64,000 bases of DNA from Mesobacterium_A hydrothermale (lineage in GTDB: Bacteria; Pseudomonadota; Alphaproteobacteria; Rhodobacterales; Rhodobacteraceae). The notes beneath the pieces were generated by a model, which made no database searches, was not told the DNA's origin, and worked only from the letters and a program-made list of their open reading frames with translations. The stretch covers positions 1 through 64,000 of the forward strand of contig NZ_JAYLLH010000004.1 of NCBI RefSeq assembly GCF_035818635.1, written 5' to 3'. Below, piece after piece: positions 16,423-25,110 of the stretch; within the stretch, counting starts at the first letter, position 1; each line of letters opens with the position of its first letter. The position numbers and the translations under genes were made by a program.

Positions 16423-18723
16423 ATGTTCCAGGCCCTCGCCGATGCGCTGACAGAGCGCGGCTATGACACTTTGACCGCCGTGCAAGAGGCTGTCACCAAC
16501 CCCGAACTGAGCGAACAGGACCTGCTTGTTTCGGCGCAGACCGGGTCGGGCAAGACCGTGGGGTTTGGCCTTGCGATTGCGCCCACGATGCTGGGCGATG
16601 GCGAGGTGATGGGGCAGGCGGGGGCACCGCTGGCGCTGATCGTTGCGCCGACGCGGGAACTGGCTTTGCAGGTCAAACGCGAATTGGGGTGGCTGTACGC
16701 CAAGGCCGAGGCGCGGCTGGCCACCTGTATCGGTGGTATGGACGCCCGTGACGAACGCCGCGCGCTGGAACGCGGGGCGCATATCGTCGTTGGCACTCCG
16801 GGCCGTCTGCGCGATCACATCCAGCGAGGCTCTCTTGATCTGGGCAGCGTCCGCGCCATCGTGCTGGACGAAGCCGACGAGATGCTGGACCTGGGGTTCC
16901 GCGAGGACCTGGAATTCATGCTGGCCGAAGCGCCCGAGGACCGGCGTACGTTGATGTTTTCGGCCACCGTGCCACCGATGATTGCCAAGCTGGCGGAACA
17001 GTACCAGCGCGATGCGGTGCGGGTGACCACGCTGACCGGGGGCACCCAACACGCCGACATCACCTATCAGGCGGTGCGTGTGGCACAGCAGGACGCCGAA
17101 AACGCGATCATCAACCTGCTGCGCTTCCACGATGCGCAGAACGCGATCGTCTTTGCCAACACCCGCGCCATGGTCAACCGTCTGACCGCGCGCCTGACAA
17201 ACCGCGGGTTTTCCGTGGTGGCGCTGTCAGGAGAACTGAGCCAGAACGAACGCACACACGCCCTGCAAGCGATGCGCGACGGGCGCGCGCGGGTCTGCGT
17301 TGCCACCGACGTGGCGGCGCGCGGCATCGACCTTCCCAAGCTGGAACTTGTCATTCACGCTGAACTGCCTTCGAATTCCGAAGGCCTGCTACACCGGTCA
17401 GGTCGTACCGGGCGCGCCGGGCGCAAGGGGATCTCGGCGTTGATCGTGCCGCCCAAGATCGCGAAAAAGGCCGAACGCCTGCTGAAATTCGCCAAGATTA
17501 CGGCCGAATGGATCACCGCGCCCTCTGCTGATGACATCCTGCGCAAGGATGAAGAGCGGCTGCTGGCCGACGATGTCTGGACCCTGGAGCCGACCCCGGA
17601 ACAACAGGATTTTGCCGCCCGCCTGCTCGAACTGCACGGTCCCGAAAAAATCGCTGCTGCCTATCTCGCGCTGCACCGTGCACGGCTGTCCGCGCCCGAA
17701 GACCTGGGTGATCCCGATGTGCGCCCGGAACGGGCGGAACGGGCGGAACGCAAGGCCTTTGGTCCCAGCACATGGTTTGCGCTGTCTGTGGGCCGCGACG
17801 ACCGGGCAGAGCCGCGTTGGCTGCTGCCGGTGCTGTGCCGGGCGGGCAAGCTGGACAAGGACGCGATCGGCGCGATCCGGGTGCAGCAAACCGAAAGCTA
17901 TGTCGAGATTGCAGACGCCAGCGTGCCGGGTTTTCTTTCGGCGTTGGGGGCGAATGGCGAACTGGACGAGGGCGTGACCGCCCGCAAGCTGGATGCTGCG
18001 CCCGAGTTTCGCAGCGCGCCGCGTCCCAGCGGTCCGCGCCCCGGCCGGCCGGATCGTTTCAAAGAGGATCGCCCGCGGGCAGAGCGCCCCGAACGGTCCG
18101 AACGCCGCGATGACAGCCGCGCGCGTCCCGCCCCAAGTGAAGACCGGGGCGAAGATCGGGGTCAGGCGCGCAGCGCACCGAAACCCGACCGGATGGCCGA
18201 AGCGATTGCCGACGGTGCCGTGAAACCCCATCGCAAGCCCAGGGATCGCGGTGCCATGCCGTTGTCGGGTGATGACGCTGCACCGAGGAAAAAACCCTAT
18301 GGCGCCCCGCGTGACGCGGCTTCGGCAGACCGCAAGGGCAAGCCTGCGAACCGTCCGTCGGACAAGTCGGGCGCGTCCGGGGACAAGCGGTTTGGCAAGG
18401 CAGGCCCCGGTGCGGGCAAGTCGAGGGACGGTTTCGGCGACAAGCCGAAGGGCAAGTTCGGGGCCAAGCCCGGCGACAAGCCGAAGGGCAAGTTCGGGGC
18501 AAAACCCGGTGACAAACCCAAGGGCAAGTTCGGGGCCAAACCCGATGCCCGCGCCGACGCAAAGCCGCAGGCCCCGCGCGCCAAGGCCTCTGACACGTCC
18601 AAGCGGTTTACGCCCCCCGGGGCGACCACGACCCCGCGCAAGCCGAAACCCCAGGGCAAGGGCGCGGCACCTGCGCGTGGCCGCAAGGGGCCGGGCGGGA
18701 TGGAACCTCCGCGGCGCGGCTGA
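16423..18723 (+). CDS. DEAD-box RNA helicase (DeaD/CsdA-DbpA type) with repetitive basic tail
   Basis: About 766 residues. Helicase motifs in order: AQTGSGKT, PTRELALQV, TPGR, DEAD (VLDEADEML), SAT and HRSGRTGRAGRKG. A DbpA/CsdA-type RNA-binding domain follows (WFALSVGRDDRAEPRWLLP to about residue 520). The last 200 residues are basic and disordered, with three tandem copies of a 12-residue GDKPKGKFGAKP unit. It likely remodels rRNA or mRNA, often in the cold. The ATG at 16423 lacks a Shine-Dalgarno. A TTG at 16357, six bases after AAGGAG, would add 22 residues in frame and is a real alternative. The 5' leader from lexA is about 340 bp. Confidence 0.93.
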   Translation: MFQALADALTERGYDTLTAVQEAVTNPELSEQDLLVSAQTGSGKTVGFGLAIAPTMLGDGEVMGQAGAPLALIVAPTRELALQVKRELGWLYAKAEARLATCIGGMDARDERRALERGAHIVVGTPGRLRDHIQRGSLDLGSVRAIVLDEADEMLDLGFREDLEFMLAEAPEDRRTLMFSATVPPMIAKLAEQYQRDAVRVTTLTGGTQHADITYQAVRVAQQDAENAIINLLRFHDAQNAIVFANTRAMVNRLTARLTNRGFSVVALSGELSQNERTHALQAMRDGRARVCVATDVAARGIDLPKLELVIHAELPSNSEGLLHRSGRTGRAGRKGISALIVPPKIAKKAERLLKFAKITAEWITAPSADDILRKDEERLLADDVWTLEPTPEQQDFAARLLELHGPEKIAAAYLALHRARLSAPEDLGDPDVRPERAERAERKAFGPSTWFALSVGRDDRAEPRWLLPVLCRAGKLDKDAIGAIRVQQTESYVEIADASVPGFLSALGANGELDEGVTARKLDAAPEFRSAPRPSGPRPGRPDRFKEDRPRAERPERSERRDDSRARPAPSEDRGEDRGQARSAPKPDRMAEAIADGAVKPHRKPRDRGAMPLSGDDAAPRKKPYGAPRDAASADRKGKPANRPSDKSGASGDKRFGKAGPGAGKSRDGFGDKPKGKFGAKPGDKPKGKFGAKPGDKPKGKFGAKPDARADAKPQAPRAKASDTSKRFTPPGATTTPRKPKPQGKGAAPARGRKGPGGMEPPRRG
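18436..18543 (+). repeat. Three 36-bp coding repeats in the helicase tail
   Basis: Units at 18436-18471, 18472-18507 and 18508-18543 each encode GDKPKGKFGAKP. They are nearly identical at the DNA level, so copy number may vary between strains. Confidence 0.85.
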
Positions 18724-18738
18724 CGCGATCCCGGCATA

Positions 18739-18773
18739 TTCAGACAGACGTTCAGACAGACTTTCAGACAGAC
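18739..18773. repeat. Three tandem TTCAGACAGAC repeats
   Basis: TTCAGACAGAC occurs at 18739-18749, 18751-18761 and 18763-18773, with an exact 12-bp period. It lies between the helicase stop and the ABC operon, about 145 bp before the substrate-binding gene. The spacing of roughly one helical turn would suit a direct-repeat regulator site; no protein is known to me. Confidence 0.6.
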
Positions 18774-18916
18774 GCGCGCGATGGGCCCCCCTCGCGCGCG
18801 TCGACGTTTGCCCGCCCCGCAATTTGCGGGCACAGGAGTTTTCCCCGCTTCATGCGTTGACCTGCCCGCGCATCTCGGCATTCATAGGCGCAACAACCAT
18901 AAAGGGGAGTTTCACG

Positions 18917-20047
18917 ATGAAAAAGCTGATGATGGCGACCGCCGCGCTGGCCCTGTCCGCCGGCGGTGCGCTGGCAGAGGTCAAGGTGGGGATGATCACC
19001 ACACTTTCGGGCGGCGGCGCAGCACTTGGGCTGGATACCCGTGACGGGTTCATGCTGGCGATCGAACAGTCCGGTCGCACCGATATCGATGTGGTGATCG
19101 AAGATGACCAGCGCAAACCGGATGTGGCGGTGCAACTGGCCGACAAGATGATCCAGTCCGAGAAGGTCGACATCCTGACCGGAATCGTATGGTCAAACCT
19201 GGCGATGGCCGTGGTGCCCGCCGCCGTGGCCCAGGGCAAGTTCTATTTGTCGACCAATGCCGCGCCGTCGCAGCTTGCCGGTGCGGGCTGCAATCCGCTT
19301 TATTTCTCTGTGTCCTACCAGAACGACAACCTGCACGAGGCCGCGGGCGCGTATATGAAAGGGGCAGGTTATTCCAAGCCGTACATCCTGGCGCCCAACT
19401 ATCCCGCGGGCAAAGACAGCCTGACCGGTTTCAAGCGGTTCTATGACGGAGAACTGGCCGGAGAGGTCTATACCAAACTGGGCCAGACAGACTATGCCGC
19501 CGAGATTGCACAGATCCGGGCGTCGGGCGCGGACAGCGTGTTCTTCTTCCTGCCGGGCGGCATGGGGATTTCCTTTCTCAAGCAATATGCCGATAGCGGA
19601 GTCGATCTGCCGGTCGTCGGTCCGGCCTTCAGCTTTGATCAGGGCATTTTGCAAGCCGTAGGCGAGGCCGCCCTGGGCGTGGTGAATACCTCGCAATGGT
19701 CCAAGGACATTGACAATACCGCAAACGCGGCCTTCGTCGAAGGCTTCCAGGCGGCCTATGGGCGCTTGCCCTCGCTCTATGCCAGCCAGGGCTATGACAC
19801 GGCTAACCTGCTTCTGTCGGCGTTGGCAAAGGCCGATCCCTCGGACAAGGCCGCCTTCCAGGCCGCGCTTGAGGCCGCCGATTTCGACAGCGTGCGTGGC
19901 GCCTTCAGTTTTGCGCCGAACCACCACCCGATCCAGACGATCTATGCCCGCGAAGTGGTGAAGGAAGGCGAGATCTACACCAACAAGATCGTCGGCACCG
20001 CGATGGAGAACCGTTCCAACGCCTATGTCGATCAGTGCAAGATGTAA
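18917..20047 (+). CDS. Branched-chain-type ABC transporter substrate-binding protein
   Basis: A 376-residue periplasmic binding protein of the Leu/Ile/Val (periplasmic-binding-6) family. A signal peptide of about 20 residues (MKKLMMATAALALSAGGALA) is followed by EVKVGMITTLSGGGAALG. Ligands of this family include branched-chain amino acids, amides, urea and aromatic acids; the ligand here is unknown. The ATG at 18917 follows AAGGGGAG. The longer frame that starts inside the helicase is rejected. It heads an operon with two permeases and two ATPases, but a stable hairpin follows its stop, so it may be expressed at a higher level than the rest. Confidence 0.92.
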   Translation: MKKLMMATAALALSAGGALAEVKVGMITTLSGGGAALGLDTRDGFMLAIEQSGRTDIDVVIEDDQRKPDVAVQLADKMIQSEKVDILTGIVWSNLAMAVVPAAVAQGKFYLSTNAAPSQLAGAGCNPLYFSVSYQNDNLHEAAGAYMKGAGYSKPYILAPNYPAGKDSLTGFKRFYDGELAGEVYTKLGQTDYAAEIAQIRASGADSVFFFLPGGMGISFLKQYADSGVDLPVVGPAFSFDQGILQAVGEAALGVVNTSQWSKDIDNTANAAFVEGFQAAYGRLPSLYASQGYDTANLLLSALAKADPSDKAAFQAALEAADFDSVRGAFSFAPNHHPIQTIYAREVVKEGEIYTNKIVGTAMENRSNAYVDQCKM

Positions 20048-20058
20048 GACACGCAGGT

Positions 20059-20086
20059 GCGCGCCCGGGGGCTGACCCGGGTGCGC
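20059..20086 (+). terminator. Intercistronic hairpin between binding protein and permease
   Basis: GCGCGCCCGGG and CCCGGGTGCGC form an 11-bp stem (one G-T pair) with a 6-base loop, 11 bp after the binding-protein stop. No T-tract follows. Such hairpins protect upstream mRNA or attenuate downstream genes. The rest of 20048-20199 shows no gene. Confidence 0.5.
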
Positions 20087-20199
20087 CGCCAAACGGCAGA
20101 TTGGTCCTTGGACGGGCTCGGGACGGGGCTTGACGGCGCCGGCAGGTCTGCCCGTGCTCCGGGGCTGATCCGGGGCCGCGTGCCACGAGGGTATTTCGC

Positions 20200-21120
20200 A
20201 TGTCGCCGATCCTGATCGCCGAACAGGTGCTCAACGGGCTTCAGTCCGGGGTGATGCTGTTTCTGATGGCCGCCGGGCTGACGCTTATCTTTGGCGTCAT
20301 GGGATTGATCAATCTCGCGCACGGCTCGCTCTACATGGTCGGGGCCTTTGCCGCGGCGGCTTTGGCCGGGGCGACGGGGTCGTTCCTGCTGGCGCTTTTG
20401 GGCGCATTGGTGGCTGCCGCGCTGGCGGGGGCGTTGGTTGAAATCGTCGTGATCCGGCGGCTTTATTCCACTGACCATCTGGATCAGGTTCTGGCGACCT
20501 TCGCATTGATCCTGATCTTTTCCGAAGGTACGCGCTGGCTGTTCGGGTCCTTCCCGCTTTACCTTGATATTCCGGCCGCGCTGTCCGGTCCGGTCACGCT
20601 GCCGGGTGGCATCCAGTATCCGCTGTATCGGCTGACCCTGATCGGTGCGGGGCTGGCGGTGGCGCTGGGGCTGTGGCTGCTGATCGAGCGCACCCGCCTG
20701 GGCATCCAGATCCGCGCGGGCGAAAACGACCGCGAAATGATTGCGGCACTTGGTGTTGATATATCAAGGCTTTACACAGTTGTCTTCGCGCTGGGGGCGG
20801 CTCTGGCAGGCATGGCAGGTGCGCTGGTGGGGGCAATCCAGTCGGTGCAGGTCGGCATGGGCGAGCCGGTGCTGATCCTGGCCTTCGTCGTGATCGTGAT
20901 CGGCGGGATCGGGTCGATCAAGGGGGCCTTTGTCGGCGCGCTGCTGGTGGGGCTGACCGACACGCTGGGCGGCATTTTCCTGCCCGAACTGTTCAAGCTG
21001 GTGACCGACCCTGCCACTGCGACCAGCTGGGGATCGTCGCTGGCATCGATGGCGATCTATATCCTGATGAGCCTTGTGCTGATCTGGCGGCCCACGGGCC
21101 TGTTCGGAGCGCGGGCATGA
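20200..21120 (+). CDS. livH: ABC transporter permease LivH type
   Basis: A 306-residue inner-membrane permease with about eight helices. Family signatures include MAAGLTLIFGVMGLINLAHGS near the start and GIGSIKGAFVGALLVGL toward the end. With LivM it forms the channel for the substrate delivered by the binding protein. The ATG at 20200 begins MSPILIAEQVLNGLQ. It overlaps livM by 4 bp (ATGA at 21117-21120). Confidence 0.93.
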   Translation: MSPILIAEQVLNGLQSGVMLFLMAAGLTLIFGVMGLINLAHGSLYMVGAFAAAALAGATGSFLLALLGALVAAALAGALVEIVVIRRLYSTDHLDQVLATFALILIFSEGTRWLFGSFPLYLDIPAALSGPVTLPGGIQYPLYRLTLIGAGLAVALGLWLLIERTRLGIQIRAGENDREMIAALGVDISRLYTVVFALGAALAGMAGALVGAIQSVQVGMGEPVLILAFVVIVIGGIGSIKGAFVGALLVGLTDTLGGIFLPELFKLVTDPATATSWGSSLASMAIYILMSLVLIWRPTGLFGARA

Positions 21121-22091
21121 AAACCGAAAGCGTTCTGAACATCGCCGTTCTGGCCGGACTGCTGGCCGTGGCCCTTGCCGCCCATGTCGGTGATGCACCC
21201 TTTACCATCACCCTGGCTACGCGGGCCACAATCCTTGCGCTGGCGGCGGTCGGGCTGAACATCGCGCTTGGGATCGGCGGGCTGGTCAGCCTTGGGCATG
21301 CGGTGTTCTTTGGTCTTGGCGGCTATGCCATGGGAATCCTTGCGTCGCACGCCCAAAGCTATACCCCGCTGGAACTGGGGCCGCTGGTGATCGCGGGCAC
21401 GAAATCCATGCCGGTGATCTGGTTGACGGCGATCCTTGCCGCTGGCCTTGCGGCGCTGGTGATCGGGCTTTTGTCGCTGCGCACAACGGGTGTCTATTTC
21501 ATCATGATCACGCTTGCCTTCGGGCAGATGTTTTTCTATTTCGCCGTGTCGTGGAGCGCCTATGGCGGCGAAGACGGGTTGTCGATCTATGTCCGCAACG
21601 GCTTTCCGGGGCTGAACACGCTGGTTCCGATCCAGTTCTTCGGCCTGTGCTTCGTGCTTCTGGCCGGGGTGCTGGTGCTGAACGCGCGGCTTGCGGCGTC
21701 GCCGTTCGGCCTTGCGCTGAATGCCGCGCGGCAGGTGCCGGGGCGGGTCGAAACCGTGGGGCTGAACCCGATGCGGCTCAAGCTGCTTGCCTTTGTGATC
21801 TCGGGTGCGATCACGGGGCTTGCGGGGGCGCTCTTTGCCGACCTCAACCGCTTTGTCAGCCCCACGATGTTCAGCTGGCAACTGTCGGGCGAACTGATTG
21901 TGCTGGTCATCCTTGGCGGGGTCGGGCGGCTGATCGGGCCGGTTCTTGGCGCCATCGTCTTTGTCGCGCTGGAACACTTGCTGGGCGGGCTGACCGAGTT
22001 CTGGCATATCTGGCTGGGGGTGATCTTGCTGTTGATCGTGCTGTTCGCGCGTGGCGGCATCGTCGGCTTGTTGACCGGGGGCAGGGGATGA
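21117..22091 (+). CDS. livM: ABC transporter permease LivM type
   Basis: A 324-residue polytopic permease. Signatures are GLNIALGIGGLVSLGHAVFFG, the G-x-YF-IMITLAFGQM segment, and the late EHLLGGLTEFWHIWLG region typical of LivM. It pairs with LivH. Its start overlaps the livH stop, and its stop overlaps the livG start, each as ATGA, so translation through the operon is coupled. Confidence 0.93.
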   Translation: MKTESVLNIAVLAGLLAVALAAHVGDAPFTITLATRATILALAAVGLNIALGIGGLVSLGHAVFFGLGGYAMGILASHAQSYTPLELGPLVIAGTKSMPVIWLTAILAAGLAALVIGLLSLRTTGVYFIMITLAFGQMFFYFAVSWSAYGGEDGLSIYVRNGFPGLNTLVPIQFFGLCFVLLAGVLVLNARLAASPFGLALNAARQVPGRVETVGLNPMRLKLLAFVISGAITGLAGALFADLNRFVSPTMFSWQLSGELIVLVILGGVGRLIGPVLGAIVFVALEHLLGGLTEFWHIWLGVILLLIVLFARGGIVGLLTGGRG

Positions 22092-22834
22092 ACGTGATCC
22101 TGTCCACCCATGACCTGACCAAGCGGTTTGGTGCGCTGACCGCCAGCGACGGCATTTCACTGGACCTGCGCGCCGGGGAAATCCATGCGATCATCGGGCC
22201 GAATGGCGCCGGCAAGTCCACTTTGATCCAGCAGATCTGCGGCGCGCTGCGCCCGGATGCCGGGCGGGTGAACCTGATGGGACGCGACGTGACCCAAGCC
22301 ACCGTGGCCGACCGCGCCCGGGCTGGACTGGGTCGCACCTTTCAGATCTCGGCGTTGGCAATGGAAGATACCGTTCTGCAAAACGCCGTGCTGGGCGCAC
22401 TCGGCGCCTCTGGCCGGGTTTGGCGGTTCTGGCGCCCTGCGCTGAAAGACGGCGCACTGGTGGACCGGGCCACTGCAGCACTGACCCGCGTGGGGTTGGG
22501 CGATCACCCGGCCAGCCGCTGCGCCGACCTGTCCCATGGTCAGCGCCGGCAGCTGGAGGTCGCGGTAGCGCTGACCCTGTCGCCCAAAGCCTTCATCATG
22601 GATGAACCGATGGCGGGGCTTGGGGCCGAGGGGTCTGCCCAATTGACCACATTGCTTGATGGCTTGCGGCACGAAGCGCCGATTCTGCTGGTGGAACACG
22701 ACATGGACGCCGTTTTCGCGTTGGCCGACAGAATCAGCGTGCTGGTCTATGGTCGGCTGATTGCTACCGGCACCGTGGCCGAGATCCGCGCCAGCCAGGT
22801 GGTGCGCGATGCCTATCTGGGGAACGCGACATGA
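22088..22834 (+). CDS. livG: ABC transporter ATPase LivG type
   Basis: A 248-residue ATPase. Walker A is GPNGAGKST, the signature motif is LSHGQRRQLEVA, Walker B is FIMDEPMAGLG, and the H-loop is VEHDMD. It powers the LivHM channel together with LivF. The ATG at 22088 overlaps the livM stop; the much longer frame running upstream through livM is not real. Its stop overlaps the livF start (ATGA). Confidence 0.93.
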   Translation: MNVILSTHDLTKRFGALTASDGISLDLRAGEIHAIIGPNGAGKSTLIQQICGALRPDAGRVNLMGRDVTQATVADRARAGLGRTFQISALAMEDTVLQNAVLGALGASGRVWRFWRPALKDGALVDRATAALTRVGLGDHPASRCADLSHGQRRQLEVAVALTLSPKAFIMDEPMAGLGAEGSAQLTTLLDGLRHEAPILLVEHDMDAVFALADRISVLVYGRLIATGTVAEIRASQVVRDAYLGNAT

Positions 22835-23517
22835 CCCTGCTGGAGGTTACCGACCTGACCGCCAGTTATGGTGTCAGCCAGGCGCTGTCCGGTGTGACCC
22901 TGACCATCGACGCGGGCGAGGTGGTGGCGCTGATGGGACGCAACGGCATGGGCAAAAGCACCACGGTCAAAGCGATCTGCCGAATGATTGCCTCTCAAGG
23001 CGGACTACGTTTTGACGGCAGGGATTTGCACCGCCTGCCCAGTTTCCGCGTCGCCAGGGCCGGTATCGGGCTTGTGCCCGAGGGGCGACGCTGTTTCCGC
23101 GACCTGACGGTGGCGGAGAACCTGATTGCCGCCGCGCGCCCGGGCGACTGGTCGATGCAAAGCGTAACCGCTTTGTTTCCCCGTCTGGGCGAACGGCAGG
23201 GGCAGCGGGCGGCCTCGCTGTCGGGTGGGGAACAGCAGATGCTGGCGATCGGACGCGCGCTGATGACCAACCCCCGCCTGCTGATCCTGGACGAGGCGAC
23301 AGAAGGGCTTTCCCCGATTATCCGGCAGGAAATCTGGGCGGCGATTGCCCGGCTCAAGGCAGAAACCGGCATGGCGATCCTGGCCATAGACAAGTCGATC
23401 AAAGAGCTGTCCAGGGTTTGCGACCGGGCCGTGATCCTGGAACGGGGCGCCACCGTATGGACAGGCGGGATCACCGATCTGAGCACCGATATCTCAGAAC
23501 GTTTCGTCGGCGTCTGA
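22831..23517 (+). CDS. livF: ABC transporter ATPase LivF type
   Basis: A 228-residue ATPase. Walker A is GRNGMGKST, the signature is LSGGEQQMLAIGRAL, and Walker B is LLILDEATEGLSP. The expected H-loop histidine is replaced: the segment reads AILAIDKSIKEL. From memory a similar D-K form occurs in related LivF proteins, so it is probably functional. Slightly short of the usual 233-240 residues. It is the last gene of the importer operon; no clear terminator follows before the RND genes about 100 bp on. Confidence 0.92.
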   Translation: MTLLEVTDLTASYGVSQALSGVTLTIDAGEVVALMGRNGMGKSTTVKAICRMIASQGGLRFDGRDLHRLPSFRVARAGIGLVPEGRRCFRDLTVAENLIAAARPGDWSMQSVTALFPRLGERQGQRAASLSGGEQQMLAIGRALMTNPRLLILDEATEGLSPIIRQEIWAAIARLKAETGMAILAIDKSIKELSRVCDRAVILERGATVWTGGITDLSTDISERFVGV

Positions 23518-23622
23518 CCCCGTCTTGCGAACACATCGCAAGCTTTGCAATTGACCTTTCGGGGCCGCTTGTGTCCAAGATGGCGCAGCTTTCCTCTGCA
23601 CGGATTTCCAAGGAGCCATTCC

Positions 23623-25110
23623 ATGCGTTCACTTTCCCGCGCCGGTGTCGGCCTTGCCATCGGGGGGGCCGCCTTGGCCCTTCTGTTTGCCACCGCAAGC
23701 GTTCTGAACGATGCGTGGATTGCGCGAAGCGCTGCTGAAAGCGCGCTCAAGCCGCCGCGCGAACGGGCCTATTCCGTGCATGTGGACGTGCTGACGCCGG
23801 AAACGGTCGCCCCGATCATCACCACATATGGCCACCTGGTCAGTGGCCGCACGCTGGAACTGCGCGCTGCCGTTGCCGGGCGACTGGTGCACCTGACTGA
23901 CAATTTCCGCGATGGTGGCATGGTCCAGGAGGGAGAGTTGCTGTGGTCTGTCGATCCCGCCAAGCTGCAAACCGCGGTGGCGCTGGCCGAAACTGACCTG
24001 GCAGAGGCGACGGCCGGCGTGGCCGAAGCCGCGTCCGCGCTGGAACTGGCCAAGCTGGAAGCCGCCGCCGCGGCTGAACAACTGGACCTGCGCACGCAGG
24101 CCGCCGAGCGTCAGCAGGGGCTGCGGGATCGCGGGGTGGCGACCGCCGCCGATGTCGAGGCCGCTGGGTTGGCCAAGTCTGCGGCGGAACAGACTTTGCT
24201 GAACCGACGGCAGGTTGTCGCCGGGGACGAGGCAAAACTTTCCCAGGCAAGGATCCTGTTGTCGCGTCGCGAAATCGCGCTGCAAGAGGCACGCCGGGCC
24301 CTGGCCGATGCGGAACTGCGCGCGCCGTTTGCCGGGGTGCTGAGCGACGTGACCGCGAACGCAGGCGGACTGGTGTCGACCAACGAGCGGCTGGGCGCCC
24401 TGATCGACCCACAGCAGATCGAAGTCGCCTTTCGCGTCACCGGTGCGCAATTTGCCCGGGTGCTGAACGACTCTGGTGCCCTGCGCAAGGCCGCGGTCGA
24501 GGTGCTGGTGGAACGGGGCCGGTCGACCACGGTGTTGGCGGCGACGCTGGACCGCGCCGGGGTCGAAACCGACGAAGGCCAGACCGGACGCCTGGTCTAT
24601 GCGCGGCTGACGGACCCGGATCCGAACTTTGTCCAGCCCGGCGATTTCGTCACGCTGCGTATTCCCGAACGCCCGATGGACGGGGTTGCGCGGCTGCCGT
24701 CCTCGGCCCTGACCAGCGATGGCAGACTTTTGGTGCTGGGCGAGGGCAACCGGCTGGAAGAGGTCCAGACCCGTCTGCTGCGGCTGCAAGGCGACGAGGT
24801 GATCGTCGCCGATGTGCCGTTCGGCAAGCAGTATGTCACCGTCCGCGCCCAGCAACTGGGTGCGGGGCTGGTGGTTTCGCCGGTGAAACCCGCAGAGCCC
24901 GCCACCGCTGCGGCGGCGACAACGGTCCCGACAGCACCGGAAACGATTGCACTGGACGAGGATCGCCGCGCCGCGATCATCGCCTTTATCGAAGCCAGCG
25001 AACAGATGACACCCGACAAGCGCGCGCAATGGCTTGACCAGTTGAACCAGCCCGAAGTGCCGATCGCGACAGTCGAGAAATTCGAAGCCAAGATGGCGGA
25101 GGGCCAGTGA
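23623..25110 (+). CDS. RND efflux periplasmic adaptor (membrane fusion protein)
   Basis: A 495-residue HlyD/AcrA-type adaptor. An N-terminal anchor helix (AGVGLAIGGAALALLFATA) is followed by a lipoyl half (ELRAAVAGRLVHL, PFAGVLSD), a long coiled-coil hairpin of AE-rich heptads (about residues 120-235), and a beta-barrel. It bridges the RND pump to an outer-membrane channel, which is not encoded here. The ATG at 23623 follows AAGGAG at good spacing. The stop overlaps the pump gene by one base (TGATG), so the two are coupled. Confidence 0.9.
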   Translation: MRSLSRAGVGLAIGGAALALLFATASVLNDAWIARSAAESALKPPRERAYSVHVDVLTPETVAPIITTYGHLVSGRTLELRAAVAGRLVHLTDNFRDGGMVQEGELLWSVDPAKLQTAVALAETDLAEATAGVAEAASALELAKLEAAAAAEQLDLRTQAAERQQGLRDRGVATAADVEAAGLAKSAAEQTLLNRRQVVAGDEAKLSQARILLSRREIALQEARRALADAELRAPFAGVLSDVTANAGGLVSTNERLGALIDPQQIEVAFRVTGAQFARVLNDSGALRKAAVEVLVERGRSTTVLAATLDRAGVETDEGQTGRLVYARLTDPDPNFVQPGDFVTLRIPERPMDGVARLPSSALTSDGRLLVLGEGNRLEEVQTRLLRLQGDEVIVADVPFGKQYVTVRAQQLGAGLVVSPVKPAEPATAAAATTVPTAPETIALDEDRRAAIIAFIEASEQMTPDKRAQWLDQLNQPEVPIATVEKFEAKMAEGQ

